Position numbers and translations under genes: made by a program. A stretch of 64,000 bases of DNA from Pestalotiopsis fici W106-1 (taxonomy: Eukaryota > Ascomycota > Sordariomycetes > Amphisphaeriales > Sporocadaceae): positions 2,666,001 through 2,730,000 of the forward strand of contig NW_006917094.1 in assembly GCF_000516985.1 (NCBI RefSeq), written 5' to 3'. The notes under the pieces are model-generated. The model ran no database searches. It was not told the DNA's origin and saw only the letters and a program-made list of their open reading frames with translations. Positions 1 through 11,763 of the stretch are shown in pieces. Positions within the stretch are counted from its first letter, which is position 1, and each line of letters starts with the position of its first letter.

Positions 1-3000
1 TCTCGGCGCAGTGAGCACTATTTTAATTGTACCTTGGTAGGGTCCGAAGAACAATGAGCAGCAGTCGCAGCGGCGAGCAACATTCTCAACCTGTTCGACA
101 CATTCTGATGGCGCGCTCCAGCTAGAAATTGCTCTCGACAGCTAATCTTTTGCTTCCTTACTATACCTGTCAGTGACTGGCATGCATGTACAGTCCCCAG
201 AGGATAGTGGCACACAGTGGCAAGGAACCCAGACACAGCGTGCGTATCCACTGTAGATTGTCTACTGTGTACAGTATCTGTCCATTGGGCGTAGTGTAGG
301 TGGTGTAATTTATATGCTGTGCATGAACGTAGTGCTCTCACGTCAAAAGTGCCGATCGGCATCGCAAAACCATTTGAAGGTGAGAAGTGAGAGCTGAGAG
401 GTTGCCAGCCCATATGCGCGCGCAGTGCACGATGGAGATCTTTGGCATTGCAGCAGAGCACTGCATGGTGATGCTGGCTAGTGTCTTGTTTGACAGGATA
501 CATGAGGTAAGCTACCTAGCATTGTCCAGTAGAGCTCCGGGCGATCTGAGGATCCATGGTCTTGGTAACGTATTTGATATATTGCCCTGCGAGATCTTTT
601 TTTTTATTATGTGCCCTCTCACTCATCTTGACGCGTACCATGCGTGTCGTCTAATTGATTGACAGGTTCATGCCATTATTACCTAGGGGGCCACTGGCGT
701 GTCGGAGAAGGCTGCGTACGATGCCGGACAACGACTTGGAGCATGAAAAAGGACAGCCCCGTGTTTGCGTGCCTGGCACTAACGTAAGGACCTCGTCCTA
801 GCAAGGAGGCATAGGCTCGTTTTGCCTAGAAGGGATCATACTGTACGGAGCATAGGGGTCGACAGGCCCGACATTCACCCAAAGCAGTGTTATCCAGAGC
901 TAGCATACAATGCCATACATTAACAAAGCATTTTAGTCCTCTAAAGTTGCTTGCCCACGCCTCAACGGACTATCCGAAGTTGAATTAAAGCATAAGTAGT
1001 GCAGATGCACTAAGGGATTTCGACATCCCCATATCCCCCACAATGATGCGGCATCGTTGGAGTCGTGGAATATACACAGAACAATTATCGAACGTCATTC
1101 TCGATTCGTCGAGTGCATTACATACTTTGAACTAGCCTCGCTACAGTAGTCACCGGCCCTCTGAATTGATGCCCGTATCGGAACTTGTCGCAGAACGCGT
1201 CGCGACATATTTATCGTGAGGAGAGCAAGAGGGGAGAGAGAGGGAAAAAAAAAATATTTCGCTCACACTCCGATGGATGTCGTGCCATGTCGCGTTCTGC
1301 AGACCGCTTCGATCTTCGTTGTACATACATACGTGGGGGGATGGACCCCCAAAAAGAAGCTTGTTGTCTCCAGCCGCGATTTTTCAATGTGAAGTTTTTT
1401 CTTTCTTCTCTCCCTTCCCACCCTTCTCCTCTCCTCAGCCATGAGGCGTAAAGCGTCATGATCCGTCTAGGATTTGGTGACGAGTGTTTTTGATAAGTGG
1501 CCCCATGATGAACATAGTTCCCCCGCTTCAGAGTTTGCGGGCGGCCGGCAAAAAAAAAAAGAGGCGATCCAGGGTCTTCTCGGTGGTCGTCGACTACCAG
1601 AATGTACAATAAAAGGGCCGGGCGCGATCAGAGTTTGAAGGACTATCCTGCCACCACCTCCACTGCGAAAGAGGACCATTATTACGTGCATGGAAAGTTA
1701 CCGACTCTTGTGGCGTGGAAAGTTCGACAGTCCACAATGTCTTTGATGCTATAGGCCGTTGATAGGCAACTGGCATGCACACAACGGGTCAAGGTGAGAG
1801 AGGCCCATTCATGCGTTTTCGGTCGTGGTCCAAACAAATACAAGATGGATTCGGTCGTTCTTAGTGGTCTACCAAAGACATGTGCAAGTAAGACAGATAA
1901 AACTCGGCCTTGCATCCGTCCCATCCTCGCATCCATAAACAAAAACACAATACACACACACAAAACACATACTTTGGCCGCTTGTTCTAATCACTTGACC
2001 GAGTCGACCGTAAAGTAGACCGGCTAGGGAGCAAGATTTCCTAGACTAGTAGATAAGAATGTCATTACAGCCAGCCTTTGGCCAAAGACAAAAAAAAAAA
2101 GATGTATAAGACGGCAATGACTGCTGCTACCGCTATTGCTACCATGAATTCACTTAGCTGAAGGATTATTATGTCGGATACCACCTATGTATCGCGCACA
2201 TATATCCTGAAAGCAAGGCATCATTGCTCCTCCATTGAAACCATCAGGGCCTTTATTGCAGTTATTTCGCTCCCCATGCAGAGCTAGTCTACTATTGTGC
2301 ATCCGCATCGCGCTACATTAGCATTCACAATCTAGGAACCCGCATTTTTACCAATTCGCAACGCGTTCCCGTCAGCAGAGAAAATTGACACTACTACAAT
2401 CTCACTCCAACCAAACTTCCAATTCACACGGTGTGAGAGCCCGCTCGCTCGGCCTTGGTATCAATTCATTCCCAAGCTGTTCTTGTGCTTGCTCGACTCT
2501 TTACGAAGAGTGCCGCACTGCAAATTACCATCTCCATCACGAGCAAAGAAGGGGTCAGTGAAGAAATATACCTGGTCTCGAAAGGCAACCCCTTCGGATC
2601 CATCTACCAAGGCGATTACCGCACGAAAAAAAAAAAAGACGATTAAATTCATCTCAGACGATACCAATATACACAGTAGACACTATATACTTTTTCTTTG
2701 GACAGATCCCTGCGTCGAGTCGTTGTTCGAAAACCCGCGCGCCGAGGAAAGGAAAAGCACCATTGCACTGACTAGGAAGTGCACTTGAGCAGGAGGTTGA
2801 GGTACATTTTACGCACTCTGCCTAATTGAGAATTGACGCGACCGACCGACAGTGCCCATTGTGTGGAGGTCAACAGTGCAGCGCGGCGGTCTCCACATAC
2901 ACTCTGCCTGGCACCGCACCGCTCGCTCACTCACCCCAAAACCTAGCCAGACCAGACCAAACTGGCTTCATACGTTCATGTTGGGCGGAAGTCCCCCAGC

Positions 3001-3186
3001 CAAGCACTGTCCTCTCCCCCCCCCTGGTACATGGTAGGCCGTCAACCTACCACAGGCGCCCATCTCGTCGTGCCTTGCCAGGTCCATCCCAGGCCCTTGT
3101 CTGGCGTCGTGCTTGGGTGGTGCTGCTTCTCCTGGGTCTGCTAAACTTACTAGGTGGCCCGGCTGTCTTAAAGTGCCAGTAACCAA
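1..3186. other. Intergenic; no gene recognised
   Basis: Only short open frames without recognisable motifs or convincing codon bias occur on either strand. The stretch has several A-runs (near 1236, 1550, 2090 and 2624) and a pyrimidine-rich tract at about 1389-1438. No repeat pair, tRNA box combination or transposon feature was seen. The right part may belong to the promoter of the cyclin gene downstream. Confidence 0.6.
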
Positions 3187-4923
3187 TCTCTTCCAATCCT
3201 TTTTCATCTCTTCTATCCTCCTCCAACCTGAAGGCGTCTCTCCTCCCCTTTCCCTCCTCCCATTCTCCTCATCCCGATCCATTCATTTCCTACCTCTCCC
3301 GACGTCTCTGACGAGTCCTGCTTTGCTTCAACAGCAGGAGGGAAAGGAAAGAGAGATTTATTCTGGGCATCCTCCCCCTTATTCTCTAGGCACAGCATAA
3401 GGGCCCGAGATAAATGCAGAGCTGAAGCAAAAGTCAAGCAAAGGAAAGAAAAAAGTAGCAGTCGGCCCCATCAGCCTTCTTCTACTTTATTCAATTGCTC
3501 GTAGTTTCTCCCCACTACGGCAATACTCCTTCTTCAGTCAACCCTTCACCCCCCTTTTTTTGTCCTTGGTGATTAGAGCTGGAATTCCTTTCTAAGGAAT
3601 CTTTCAATTACCACCGACCTTCAACCCCCTTCCGATCCACCCCTCGCCCCGTCTTGCCCATTCCTCGGCAATCGACCTCTCAGCTCAACCACCCCTTCGC
3701 CAACCCGCGACAGGAAAGAAGAAAAGAGTCAGCTTACGAACAATTGTCACCTCGACGGCAATTGCTTCCAATCGTTCCTTTTCGTGCCAACGATTCTAGG
3801 AATTTGACTTTCGCCCATCGTAATCAAGTGGATCTCCCCCCAAGGAAATACCGGCTTTAGACCCGTCAACGCAGGTCTGAAACTGGTTCCGAGGACAGCA
3901 AACGACCTACATGAACTAAGTCACTTGTCAAAGACTTGGTTACCCGTCTCAAGCGGGCAAGTGTCGAGGTATGTTTGTTGCCCATGTATTCTGTGCCTGC
4001 TCCAATGTCGGTGCAAATTGTCCAAAAGAGAGAACAAGCGGGAATAGCCAATTTCAAGTCTAATGCCGAGTTCGCAATGTTGCAGTTCGATACCGAGTAG
4101 CCTCAGATCCCTCTGTGCTTCCCGGTCTACATCTCGTCACCTGACGCTTCACGTCGAACGACCATCCGCTCGCCCCGTGGGACTCGTTAACTCGTTGTTT
4201 CCCACTCCCCAAGTTACAGGAAATCGCCTAATTTCCTGTCAGTCAACCGTGGCGGTAAGGGATAACCCTCTTTTGCTCTCCTTGATAGAAACGATCCCGA
4301 ACCCCGCGACGTCACCCCCCCTTTGGTTGTGCTCAGTCTTACCGGGAGCCGTGCATACTGTACTCGGTTCTCGTGTCTGGAACTTGATCGGCCCTCTGCG
4401 CTATTGTCCACACATAGAATCTATTGTGCTGCATGGATCAGTTGCAAATGCCGTTGAGCCTGATTGGCCCTGCGCCCCTTTTGACAGACGCGAGTGACGA
4501 CTTGTGGGGCTCTAATCTAGATCTACCTGATATTCTTCAACGTGTGGATGATCCCGAAGCTGATGTTCTTACCTTGTGCAGCGCCCTCTAGTAGACGTCC
4601 CTCTTTTTTTTCTTAACGGCCGTTCTCCCCCGCCGGTATTTCACCTTTTTTGAGATCTCTAGTCGTTCTCGCCATTTGCGCTTCGGCCCCAGTCATTCCT
4701 TCTGATCGCGACCACGTACCGGTACGGTTCAGCACACTCATTAATTCCTAATACGCATTGGCAGCACTGCAGCCTCGGATTTCACTCTTTTGACCACCTG
4801 CATGCAACCATCTAATAATTAAATCCACCAAAACACATTCATTTTTACACTCGGAAGATTCCTGGAGAACCTGATCCGCCACTCTTTCCGCACGAACAGT
4901 CGATCAAACGAACCCAGTTCAAA
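3187..4923 (+). promoter_or_regulatory. Long pyrimidine-rich promoter/leader region of the G1 cyclin gene
   Basis: Repeated CT-rich blocks (3187-3310, 3475-3660, 4600-4700) run for about 1.7 kb up to the cyclin start codon, as in long 5' leaders of growth-control genes in filamentous fungi. Possible leader introns exist: GTATGT near 3969, and GTAAGG near 4255 with a pyrimidine-rich TGCAG acceptor ending at 4580. None can be proved from sequence alone. The transcription start is not identifiable, and the extent of the leader is inference. Confidence 0.4.
4433..4591 (+). CDS. Candidate 52-codon upstream ORF in the cyclin leader
   Basis: An ATG at 4433 opens 52 sense codons ending in TAG at 4589-4591, about 330 nt before the cyclin ATG. 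The translation is acidic and Leu/Asp-rich, starting MDQLQMPLSL and ending VLTLCSAL. It resembles a real short peptide more than random leader translation, but no family is recognised. Yeast CLN3 is known to be restrained by an upstream ORF, so a role in limiting cyclin translation is conceivable. Against it, a possible leader intron (GTAAGG near 4255 to CAG at 4580) would remove most of it. Confidence 0.25.
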   Translation: MDQLQMPLSLIGPAPLLTDASDDLWGSNLDLPDILQRVDDPEADVLTLCSAL

Positions 4924-6181
4924 ATGGCTTACGCAAACCCCGACTTCTTTGTCGAGTCCGACGAGCCTCAGTACTCCCGCGTCCCCTCCAAGGAGCACCT
5001 CAAGATGTTGGCACGCAACCGCCAAGCAATGATTGGCGAGGAGCTGTCACGTCTTGCTAGTGAGGAGTACCTCGAGGATATCATGCAGCATCTCAGCTAC
5101 ATGGAGGTTGGTCTCCATTAATATTTGATACCTCCCACTGCTCAATCAAGCTGACACATGACAGGACGAGACACTGCCCGACGTTAACCTGATCGATATG
5201 CAGCGCGAGATTCAGTGGTTCATGAGACCATTCCTCATTGATTTCCTGATTGAGGCCCACGCCGCCTTCTCGCTTCAGCCTGAGACCCTGTTCCTGTCTA
5301 TCAACCTGCTGGACCGCTACTGCTCCAAGCGTGTTGTCTACAAGCAGCACTATCAACTCGTCGGATGTGCCGCTCTGCTGATTGCTGCCAAGTACGGCGA
5401 CAAGAAGGACCGTGTACCCCAGATCAACGAACTGAACAACATGTGCTGTGGACTGTACGACTCGGGCATGTTTACTCAAATGGAAATGCACGTTCTCAAC
5501 ACTTTGGAATGGATCATTGGTCACCCCACCGTCGATTTCTTCAGCCAATTGATTGTTGCCGAGGAGGGAGACGACCGTGAGGTAGAGCACATGGCCGCCT
5601 ACATCTGCGAGATTGCCTTGTACCACCGCGACTTTGTCTCGACTAAGCCTTCAATCATGGCTAGGGCTTCCCTGACCTTGGCTCGAGCTATCCTGTCGCG
5701 ACCCGAAGTCAACGACGGAGAATGGGACCCCACCTCGTCCAGCACCCTGCGCACCCTTCTGCAGCACCTCCACCAGCCTTCGGCAACCCTGACTAGGAAG
5801 TACTCGGCACTGAACATGTCCAGAGTCGCTGTCACCCTGACAGAGTTCCTGGCCCACCAAGCTGCCATTTCACGCCGTGCAGAGCCACCGACTCCCCCGA
5901 GCGAGCAGGTCTTGGCTGCCAAGCCCGGCAACATTTACAGCACACCTCAGAAGGGACACAGCGCCGCCGTTGGTGTGGCTGAAGGCTACATGACACCGCC
6001 CATTACCCCGGATGGTATCAACTTTGGTGTCACCGACCCCATGAACAAATACGTTCCTCCCAGGTGCCCTGTTACCCCGACACCTCCGGCCTCTCAGGCA
6101 TCGGTCTACGCCCCTCAACATGTACAACAATACTCGGCATACTCTCAAGATGAGTACAGTGGTCATATGATGACCCACTAG
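4924..6181 (+). CDS. CLN1: G1/S-specific cyclin (CLN/Puc1 type)
   Basis: Exons 4924-5106 and 5165-6181 give 399 aa; the 58-nt intron (GTTGGT...GACAG) is phase 0. Residues 62-190 form the cyclin box, with MQREIQWFMRPFLIDFL, LFLSINLLDRYCSKR and GCAALLIAAKYGDKKDRVP. A C-terminal cyclin fold follows to about 290. The last 100 residues are Pro/Thr-rich with several TP sites (TPPSEQ, TPQKG, TPPITP, VTPTPP), which suits CDK-phosphorylated, unstable G1 cyclins. By family it should bind and activate the Cdc28/Cdk1 kinase at the G1/S transition, in nucleus and cytoplasm. The start is chosen from the AAAATGGC context and agreement with the usual fungal N-terminus. CLN1 follows sordariomycete naming; the exact orthologue name is inference. 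Confidence 0.93.
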
Positions 6182-8149
6182 TCCTGCTCATACCAGAACA
6201 TGTCGTCATAAAGAAGCTTTTACGACGACTAAAAAAATACCACGATCATTGGGCCCTGGCCCATTGACCCATTTTGAAAGACCTCGTATTTGAGAGGCCC
6301 ATCCGCATGGACTCGTGTATCATTGGAAGACAAAAAGAAGATTGTTGCATACATTGACGGAATTAGGATCTCCATGGCATAGCGACTTGTATTTTTTCTC
6401 ATTGATTTTTATTTTCCTTTTTACAGTCATTCATACCCATCAAGCGCCTGTTGCGCCCAAAAACAAAATCAACTTCTCCGACCCCCACCAAAAAAAAAAT
6501 TTCGATTCGGATTCCCGCGTAGGCGATTCTTTCTTCGGCATCATACCCTTGCTCGGTCTTTTTTTCCAGGGTTCCTTCGAGAACAAAAAAGGATTACACA
6601 GATTGCACAAACAACATAGACGAAAACATTGCGAAGAAGGCGGTCACATTGGGACAGAAAAATGCATTGTCTTGCACCCATCTGACTGGGATTCAAAATG
6701 TGGAGGAGTACGAAATGTCAATTTGTCGACCCACCTACCTGCTTGAGAGGACAAGGAACAATGGAGGAGGATGCTTGGGAAAGCACATCATCGATGGATA
6801 CCGGAGACATTTTCGCTTCTGGAGGAGTTCACGCATAAACCGAGAACTGTTTAGCTCCTGTGGTGAACGAGGATTGACTTTTATGTCAAGTCCAGCACGT
6901 CAACACCTTTACGACAAAACGTACAAAATACTCAACAACCAATACGCACTTCCAAGAGTGGAGAGCATAATTTTGTGGAGGACATTTGCTGCGGACCTCG
7001 AGATATATACAAGAGGAAAACCGACGGAAGGAGAGATGACACCTTTGCTGGCTATGATCGTCATCCTTGAAATCGCCAGAGAAGCGCTGCGTAGAGCGAT
7101 TGTCAAAAAAGAAGGCTTACTCTGCCACGCCGCATCCCGTAAATAGGCAAGAAAAGAGTAAAAAAAAAATATTGCCCCCATTTCGACGTGTTCACTATGC
7201 ATTCATTTTGTGATGACCATGAATTCATGCTACTTGCTCCCCTGAATACGCCTGACTCTTTGATGATTCAGGCTTCTCCTCATTGCCGTGATGCGCTGAA
7301 CAGTCTACACTACTGACCGTGCACTTGAGCATGAAGTTATAATTTCCCATGGTGGGTTCCACTTGGTTGTGGAGCCGCGCGAGCATGAGATCTGTTTTTA
7401 AGTGTGATCTTCAGGAGATCCTCAGCGACTCGGTCAGCATTCATTCGAGTCACTCGCCCAGTCTTGGACTCAAGGACGGACCATGGTTCTATTGTCGACT
7501 TATCTGACACTAGTCCTTTATTCTACATGCCTCCCCGTTGAAACCTACACCTGCCTGTCCCTGCGATATAACAAGCTTCCCCGCCGTCAAAGGCATCCAT
7601 CTATGAACCGCTTGTCTAGGGCGCCATAGGGATGAAGTTGAAACTCACGTTCAAGAATAAGAATCCGTCAAAAAAAGGGGAGGGAGAAAAGTCTAGGTGG
7701 CAAGCACGAAGGCCTATTCTGTCCAAAATGTCTGTTTTACATTTACCTTCTGCATCTAGCCGCACACCCGCCCTTGGGGAGGGAGAGACTTTCCTAGACT
7801 TTTCCTGGTAAGCGAGGGCTCCTGTAGGAGACAAGGCATTCCCGAGTTGTTGCAACTGAATTGTCAGCGCCCAACGAAGTCCCATGAGAACGGAATTCCT
7901 TCCATGCTTATCATTACGGGTTTATTTGTGACTTTCTAGAGTCCATCAGTCGCAGCCTACCTAGGTTAGGGTGCCGGTTCTGCCCCCCTAGCACGGCGCG
8001 CCGAGGAAAGCCGAAAGGTTAGGTAGGCTTGTAGGGTAGCGCTCGTATGATCAGGGCAGCTATTGATTCTGAGGAGTTGCCTAAACCCTGAAAGGAACGA
8101 TGCTCGGGCTGTAGATAACGGAGGCCACCGTTGTTTCTTTCTTGAATCC

Positions 8150-8184
<35 letters not shown>

Positions 8185-9326
8185 ATTCGAAGCTTGTGTA
8201 TACTTTGCTCTTGGCGAGCATTATGCCCAATATGTAGATCTTCTTTTGATTTTATCCTCATCGCGGCCTTTGGACGAGGATGGGCTGTCGGTATTCACTC
8301 CTTACTACGTGACTTCATCTGTCAAACCATGGCGTGTTTGGGCAACAATGCCTAAATCTGTCCTTGTTGTCGTTCTCGGAACCATCCTGATGACCCGTTG
8401 GTGCTGTAATATCGATGAGGAGCCTGCCTTCCTGGATAGATACCTAAAATCCGCCTTCGGCATGATTTTTCAAGCACCAGAGTTCATGACCCGGATGGAA
8501 TGCAGGCGCGGCAGCGTCAGAGAGACTCAAGTGCCATTTGAACTCTTTCTCTCTTGGGTGTATACTGGCATGTTTACATGCCTCGAACACTTACTACCTA
8601 CGTATATGGCTACGTAATCGCTTCATTGCAGGTACAAACTGTGGATTTGAGAGTCAATTCTCTCGGTATGGCCATGGTAAACATTGTACTGGCAATGGAT
8701 GTGGTTTCGGAGCACAACTTGTAGCTCATAAGAGTCGTTTGAACCTCGGCTTTCATTATTTGACATAGTTTTGCTTGCTTGATATCCATGGATCGTCATC
8801 TTGTCTCTTGAAAGCGTGGTGACCAAAGTGTAGAGATATTGAACATTGGTGAACTATATAAGACACGCATGCAATGTGCTAGTAATGCCAAAAAGTTCAG
8901 CCTTAGCTTGATGCAGGATGTCTCAGTATCTCTACTTGAAAGAAGTGGTGCATTATTCCTATTCCTCGGAGGAATCTCATGATTCTATTCCCATCTTTCA
9001 AACCTATTCGATGCTCACGTAACACAGCGTGACTTCCAATAGACATCCTGCTCGGGATCTGGCAAATTATCACACCGATCTTCATAGACTAGCAATTGCC
9101 AGGGCCTGATATTCTAGTATTAGATCAAGGATAGAAGTCTCACAGGGAGAGTAATTCTATATTCATATCTGAACCGCTCCGACTTGAAGCATTCATAATC
9201 ATGACACAAACCATGCTCGGCCGCTGTCTTGGTAGAAACAGTTGTCCCCGATTCACCAGGCGACGATTAACAACTACAACTCAGCAGCCCCGACAAGCAC
9301 AGGATATGAGATTGTTTGGAACCCCA
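6182..9326. other. Intergenic; no gene recognised
   Basis: The first few hundred bases are probably the 3' UTR of the cyclin gene. Two open frames (6315-6746 and 6649-7146) have no motif and look like purine-rich noncoding sequence. A 27-base A-run lies at 8154-8180. Nothing else could be supported. Confidence 0.55.
8154..8180. repeat. Poly(A) homopolymer run
   Basis: Twenty-seven consecutive A bases. It could be a microsatellite or the tail of an old retroposed copy. No LINE-like frame or target-site duplication was recognised beside it. Confidence 0.9.
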
Positions 9327-10106
9327 TCATCCGGAGTCAACAGACTTCCGCAAGTTCTCCGTACTTGTGGGCACTGCTTCGGGAGGTATATCATGTTGCA
9401 CATTTGGCCCCAGTCCAGTACCTTCAGCGACCTTTCTCCGCCTCTCTTCACCTGCGTCAACGACCTTTCTAAGCAGAGACATTCGCTTATCGAACTCGTC
9501 GACCAGGGCATTGTAGTCTTCTGTTTCCGTGACCCTCTGCCCACTGCCACTGGCACTGCCAGAGGACCCCAGCCGGCTCTTCTCATCGGAAAGCCTCAGC
9601 TCGCTGTCCGATGCTAGGGAGCCCCCATCAATCCCTTCTATCCGGAGCATGAGCCGGTCGGGTTTCTTTTGCGTCGGACTTGCGGTAGGGTCACTATTGC
9701 CTCCGCCATCCGACGACGGCGGTGAGATTTTGGTGACCTGAGCATCAAGGACGGCCCAGGATGGCGAGAGGCTGGATGCCCACGACACGTTGAGCGTGCC
9801 ATCACTCGCCGATGTCAAATCTAATAGTATGGCCCGATGGTCCGGTGCAGGGCCCGAGGCCGACTCGCCCAGGTTCGCGTGGTCTTGCTGGGCTAGGGCC
9901 TGCATGAGCTCATCTGGGTCGTCGTCGCTAAAGATATATTTCACGCGGGGGTGGTGTGTGGTCCTGGTCGATGTGTTGTTCACAAGGGTGTAAATGGGTT
10001 GGAAAGGGGTAGACGCTGTCTGCTGGGTACCTGAGTTGTCGATCGCGGCCGTGGCTTCGACTTCGTCGGCCCCGATGGGCTGCTCAACTTGTTGGGGATC
10101 TGCCAT
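9327..10106 (-). CDS. Conserved fungal protein of unknown function
   Basis: Single exon of 259 aa, start at 10106 (MADPQQVEQP), stop at 9327-9329. The open frame continues upstream to 10196 through a glutamine run that looks like leader sequence, so the internal Met is preferred. Visible features are a compact N-terminal block with TTHHPRVKYIFSDDDPDEL (about residues 48-66), a block ending in LNVSWASSLSPSWAVLDAQV, a Ser/Gly-rich linker, and a charged helical segment (DYNALVDEFDKRMSLLRKVV) that may be a coiled coil near the C-terminus. The YIFSDDDPD block reads like a conserved family signature, but no function is recognised. It is transcribed in the same direction as APC11. Confidence 0.72.
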   Translation of the reverse strand: MADPQQVEQPIGADEVEATAAIDNSGTQQTASTPFQPIYTLVNNTSTRTTHHPRVKYIFSDDDPDELMQALAQQDHANLGESASGPAPDHRAILLDLTSASDGTLNVSWASSLSPSWAVLDAQVTKISPPSSDGGGNSDPTASPTQKKPDRLMLRIEGIDGGSLASDSELRLSDEKSRLGSSGSASGSGQRVTETEDYNALVDEFDKRMSLLRKVVDAGEERRRKVAEGTGLGPNVQHDIPPEAVPTSTENLRKSVDSG

Positions 10107-11274
10107 TATCAGTTGTGAGTGTAGTAGTAGTTGTTGTTGTTGTTGGGGGCGGCGGCGTGGCAGATTGCAAGCGACGACAACGGCGGCGTCGAACACGACG
10201 AGACAACGAACGAATGTATCGAGGAGAGGCTGTGGGCGGGTGGAAAGGCAGCTAGAAGACTTCGTACGGTTGGACTCGGATTGCGCATCGTGATGTCAAC
10301 GCTTGAGAGAAGATGGAAGTCATACGGAGCAGAAGGCTTGCTTGCGGATTTTTTTTTTTTTGGGTATATCTTTGCAGTCTCAACAGATGCCGCCTTAGGG
10401 CGACTTCAGCATAAGGCAGCGAGCAAGCGCAACTCATTCGTTGGCAGGCTGCAGCTGGAGCTTGGAGCTTGGGAGCTTTGCTGCAAGTCCGAGGCATACA
10501 GGAGGGTTGAAAGAGGTGACAGCTTCCGTGATCGTTCGCCCGGCCCCAACTCAGCCCAGCCCAGCCCAGTACGTCGTAGGTGCCCTGGGTAGTTCCTGTT
10601 CGGGAGCTTCTATCTAATCGGCACGTGGGGAAGCCGGGGAGGGGCGCTGATGTTTCAATGTTGGGGCGCTGTGGGGTATAGAGTAGATTTCGTGTTAATT
10701 GTTACTTTTTTGTCCTATGATGAAAATCAATTGTTCAAAGCTCGAGTGATACATGCCTCAATATTCCCGGACATCAATGCAATAGGATGTTCCTCATAGT
10801 CAATCCCCATAAAATTCATGAAACATTCATCTTGTTGGAGCTCAACATTGATATTGACATTTCTAATTCTGTTTTGCATACGCATACGCTCGGGGGGACT
10901 TTTCAATAACGCCTCCAATTTGTATGGAGGTATGTATGTATCAAAAGTCGTTCGTTCATTGTGTGATATTACCGGCTACCATCTGGTTTCAATTGAGGCC
11001 CCAAGTGGTTGGGCCTAATTCTGCACATTGTACGACCTCTCAAATGTGGCTGATGAGTTGCTCAGGTGTATTGCCGGTAAACCTGCTGCTATGGAAATTT
11101 GAGGCTCCTTCGGTCTTTCCCTCAATCGTTATCGTGCTTCATTTCGGCATGTGTCGTACACAACGTCCGATGTTACTTGATCCTCTTCAAGTCGGCGACG
11201 CCAGAGTTGCTTGTGGTGTTTTCGTGCAAATAGAACATCTAGTTCATAGACCATTTCTTTCCTTATGTGCGTGC
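10107..11274. other. Intergenic between the unknown gene and APC11
   Basis: Contains the minus-strand promoter/leader of the 9327-10106 gene, including a GTT run at about 10129-10143, a T-run near 10351, and a (CAGCC)3 tract at 10553-10570. A short stretch at 10930-11260 has open frames without motifs and is probably APC11 3' flank. No further gene is supported. Confidence 0.5.
10553..10570. repeat. (CAGCC)n pentanucleotide microsatellite
   Basis: Three full CAGCC units plus a partial one. It lies about 450 bp upstream (minus-strand sense) of the 9327-10106 gene, probably in its promoter. Confidence 0.8.
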
Positions 11275-11763
11275 TTACTCCTCAACAACCCGCTGCTCTT
11301 CTTCCTGCTGTTGTAAACCACCCTCTCCCCACTCAAATTCTGAATTTCTTTAGTACCAAAGACTACTACTAGCATGTCTGAATGGTCTTGACTTACTCTG
11401 TCGACACATGGGGCATTGGCCCTTGGAAGAATCTTGCTTGATCCATTCCATGATGCAGTGCTTGAAGGTGTCAGCAAGTCTCAATCTACCATATTTTATG
11501 CTCCAGGCTGGCACTGACCATGTGAAAGTTATGACCACATTTTCCGGATACTGCAGACGTCGCATTAGCATGAACTGCTGTTTGGCTCATAATCAGGCCA
11601 TGGAACTGAGAGATGACTCACATAGACTACAGTCATCCCCGGGGTATTTGCACGTCGGGCAGGTACCGTCAAAGTGGACCTGGCAGATACCACAAACATC
11701 GTCTTCTGGGAGATCCCACCGCCATGTCGCAACGGCATTCCACTTCTTGATCTTGACCTTCAT
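11275..11763 (-). CDS. APC11: Anaphase-promoting complex subunit 11 (RING-H2 E3 subunit)
   Basis: Four exons on the minus strand (11763-11622, 11550-11519, 11460-11397, 11339-11275) give 100 aa. The introns are 71, 58 and 57 nt with donors GTGAGT, GTCAGT and GTAAGT. The N-terminus MKVKIKKWNAVATWRW matches the APC11 signature. The RING-H2 ligands follow in order: CGIC, CPTC, PGDDC, CGHNFHMHC and CPMC. The tail continues as QKFEWGEG and ends in a Gln/Glu run. The family supplies the catalytic RING of the APC/C ubiquitin ligase that degrades mitotic cyclins and securin in the nucleus. An upstream in-frame ATG at 11898 is ignored because homologues begin at MKVKI. The splice model restores every zinc ligand, which makes it strong. 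Confidence 0.95.

Noticed and set aside
4063..4497. 144-codon frame in the cyclin leader
   Set aside because: Composition follows the CT-rich leader (Ser/Pro/Leu), no motif, and a stop-free opposite frame overlaps; treated as noncoding.
6649..7146. 165-codon frame downstream of the cyclin gene
   Set aside because: Begins at a non-ATG codon, is purine-biased and motif-free, and lies where the cyclin 3' UTR is expected.
8154..8180. Poly(A) run as evidence of a retroposon
   Set aside because: No reverse-transcriptase fragment, gene copy or target-site duplication recognised next to it.
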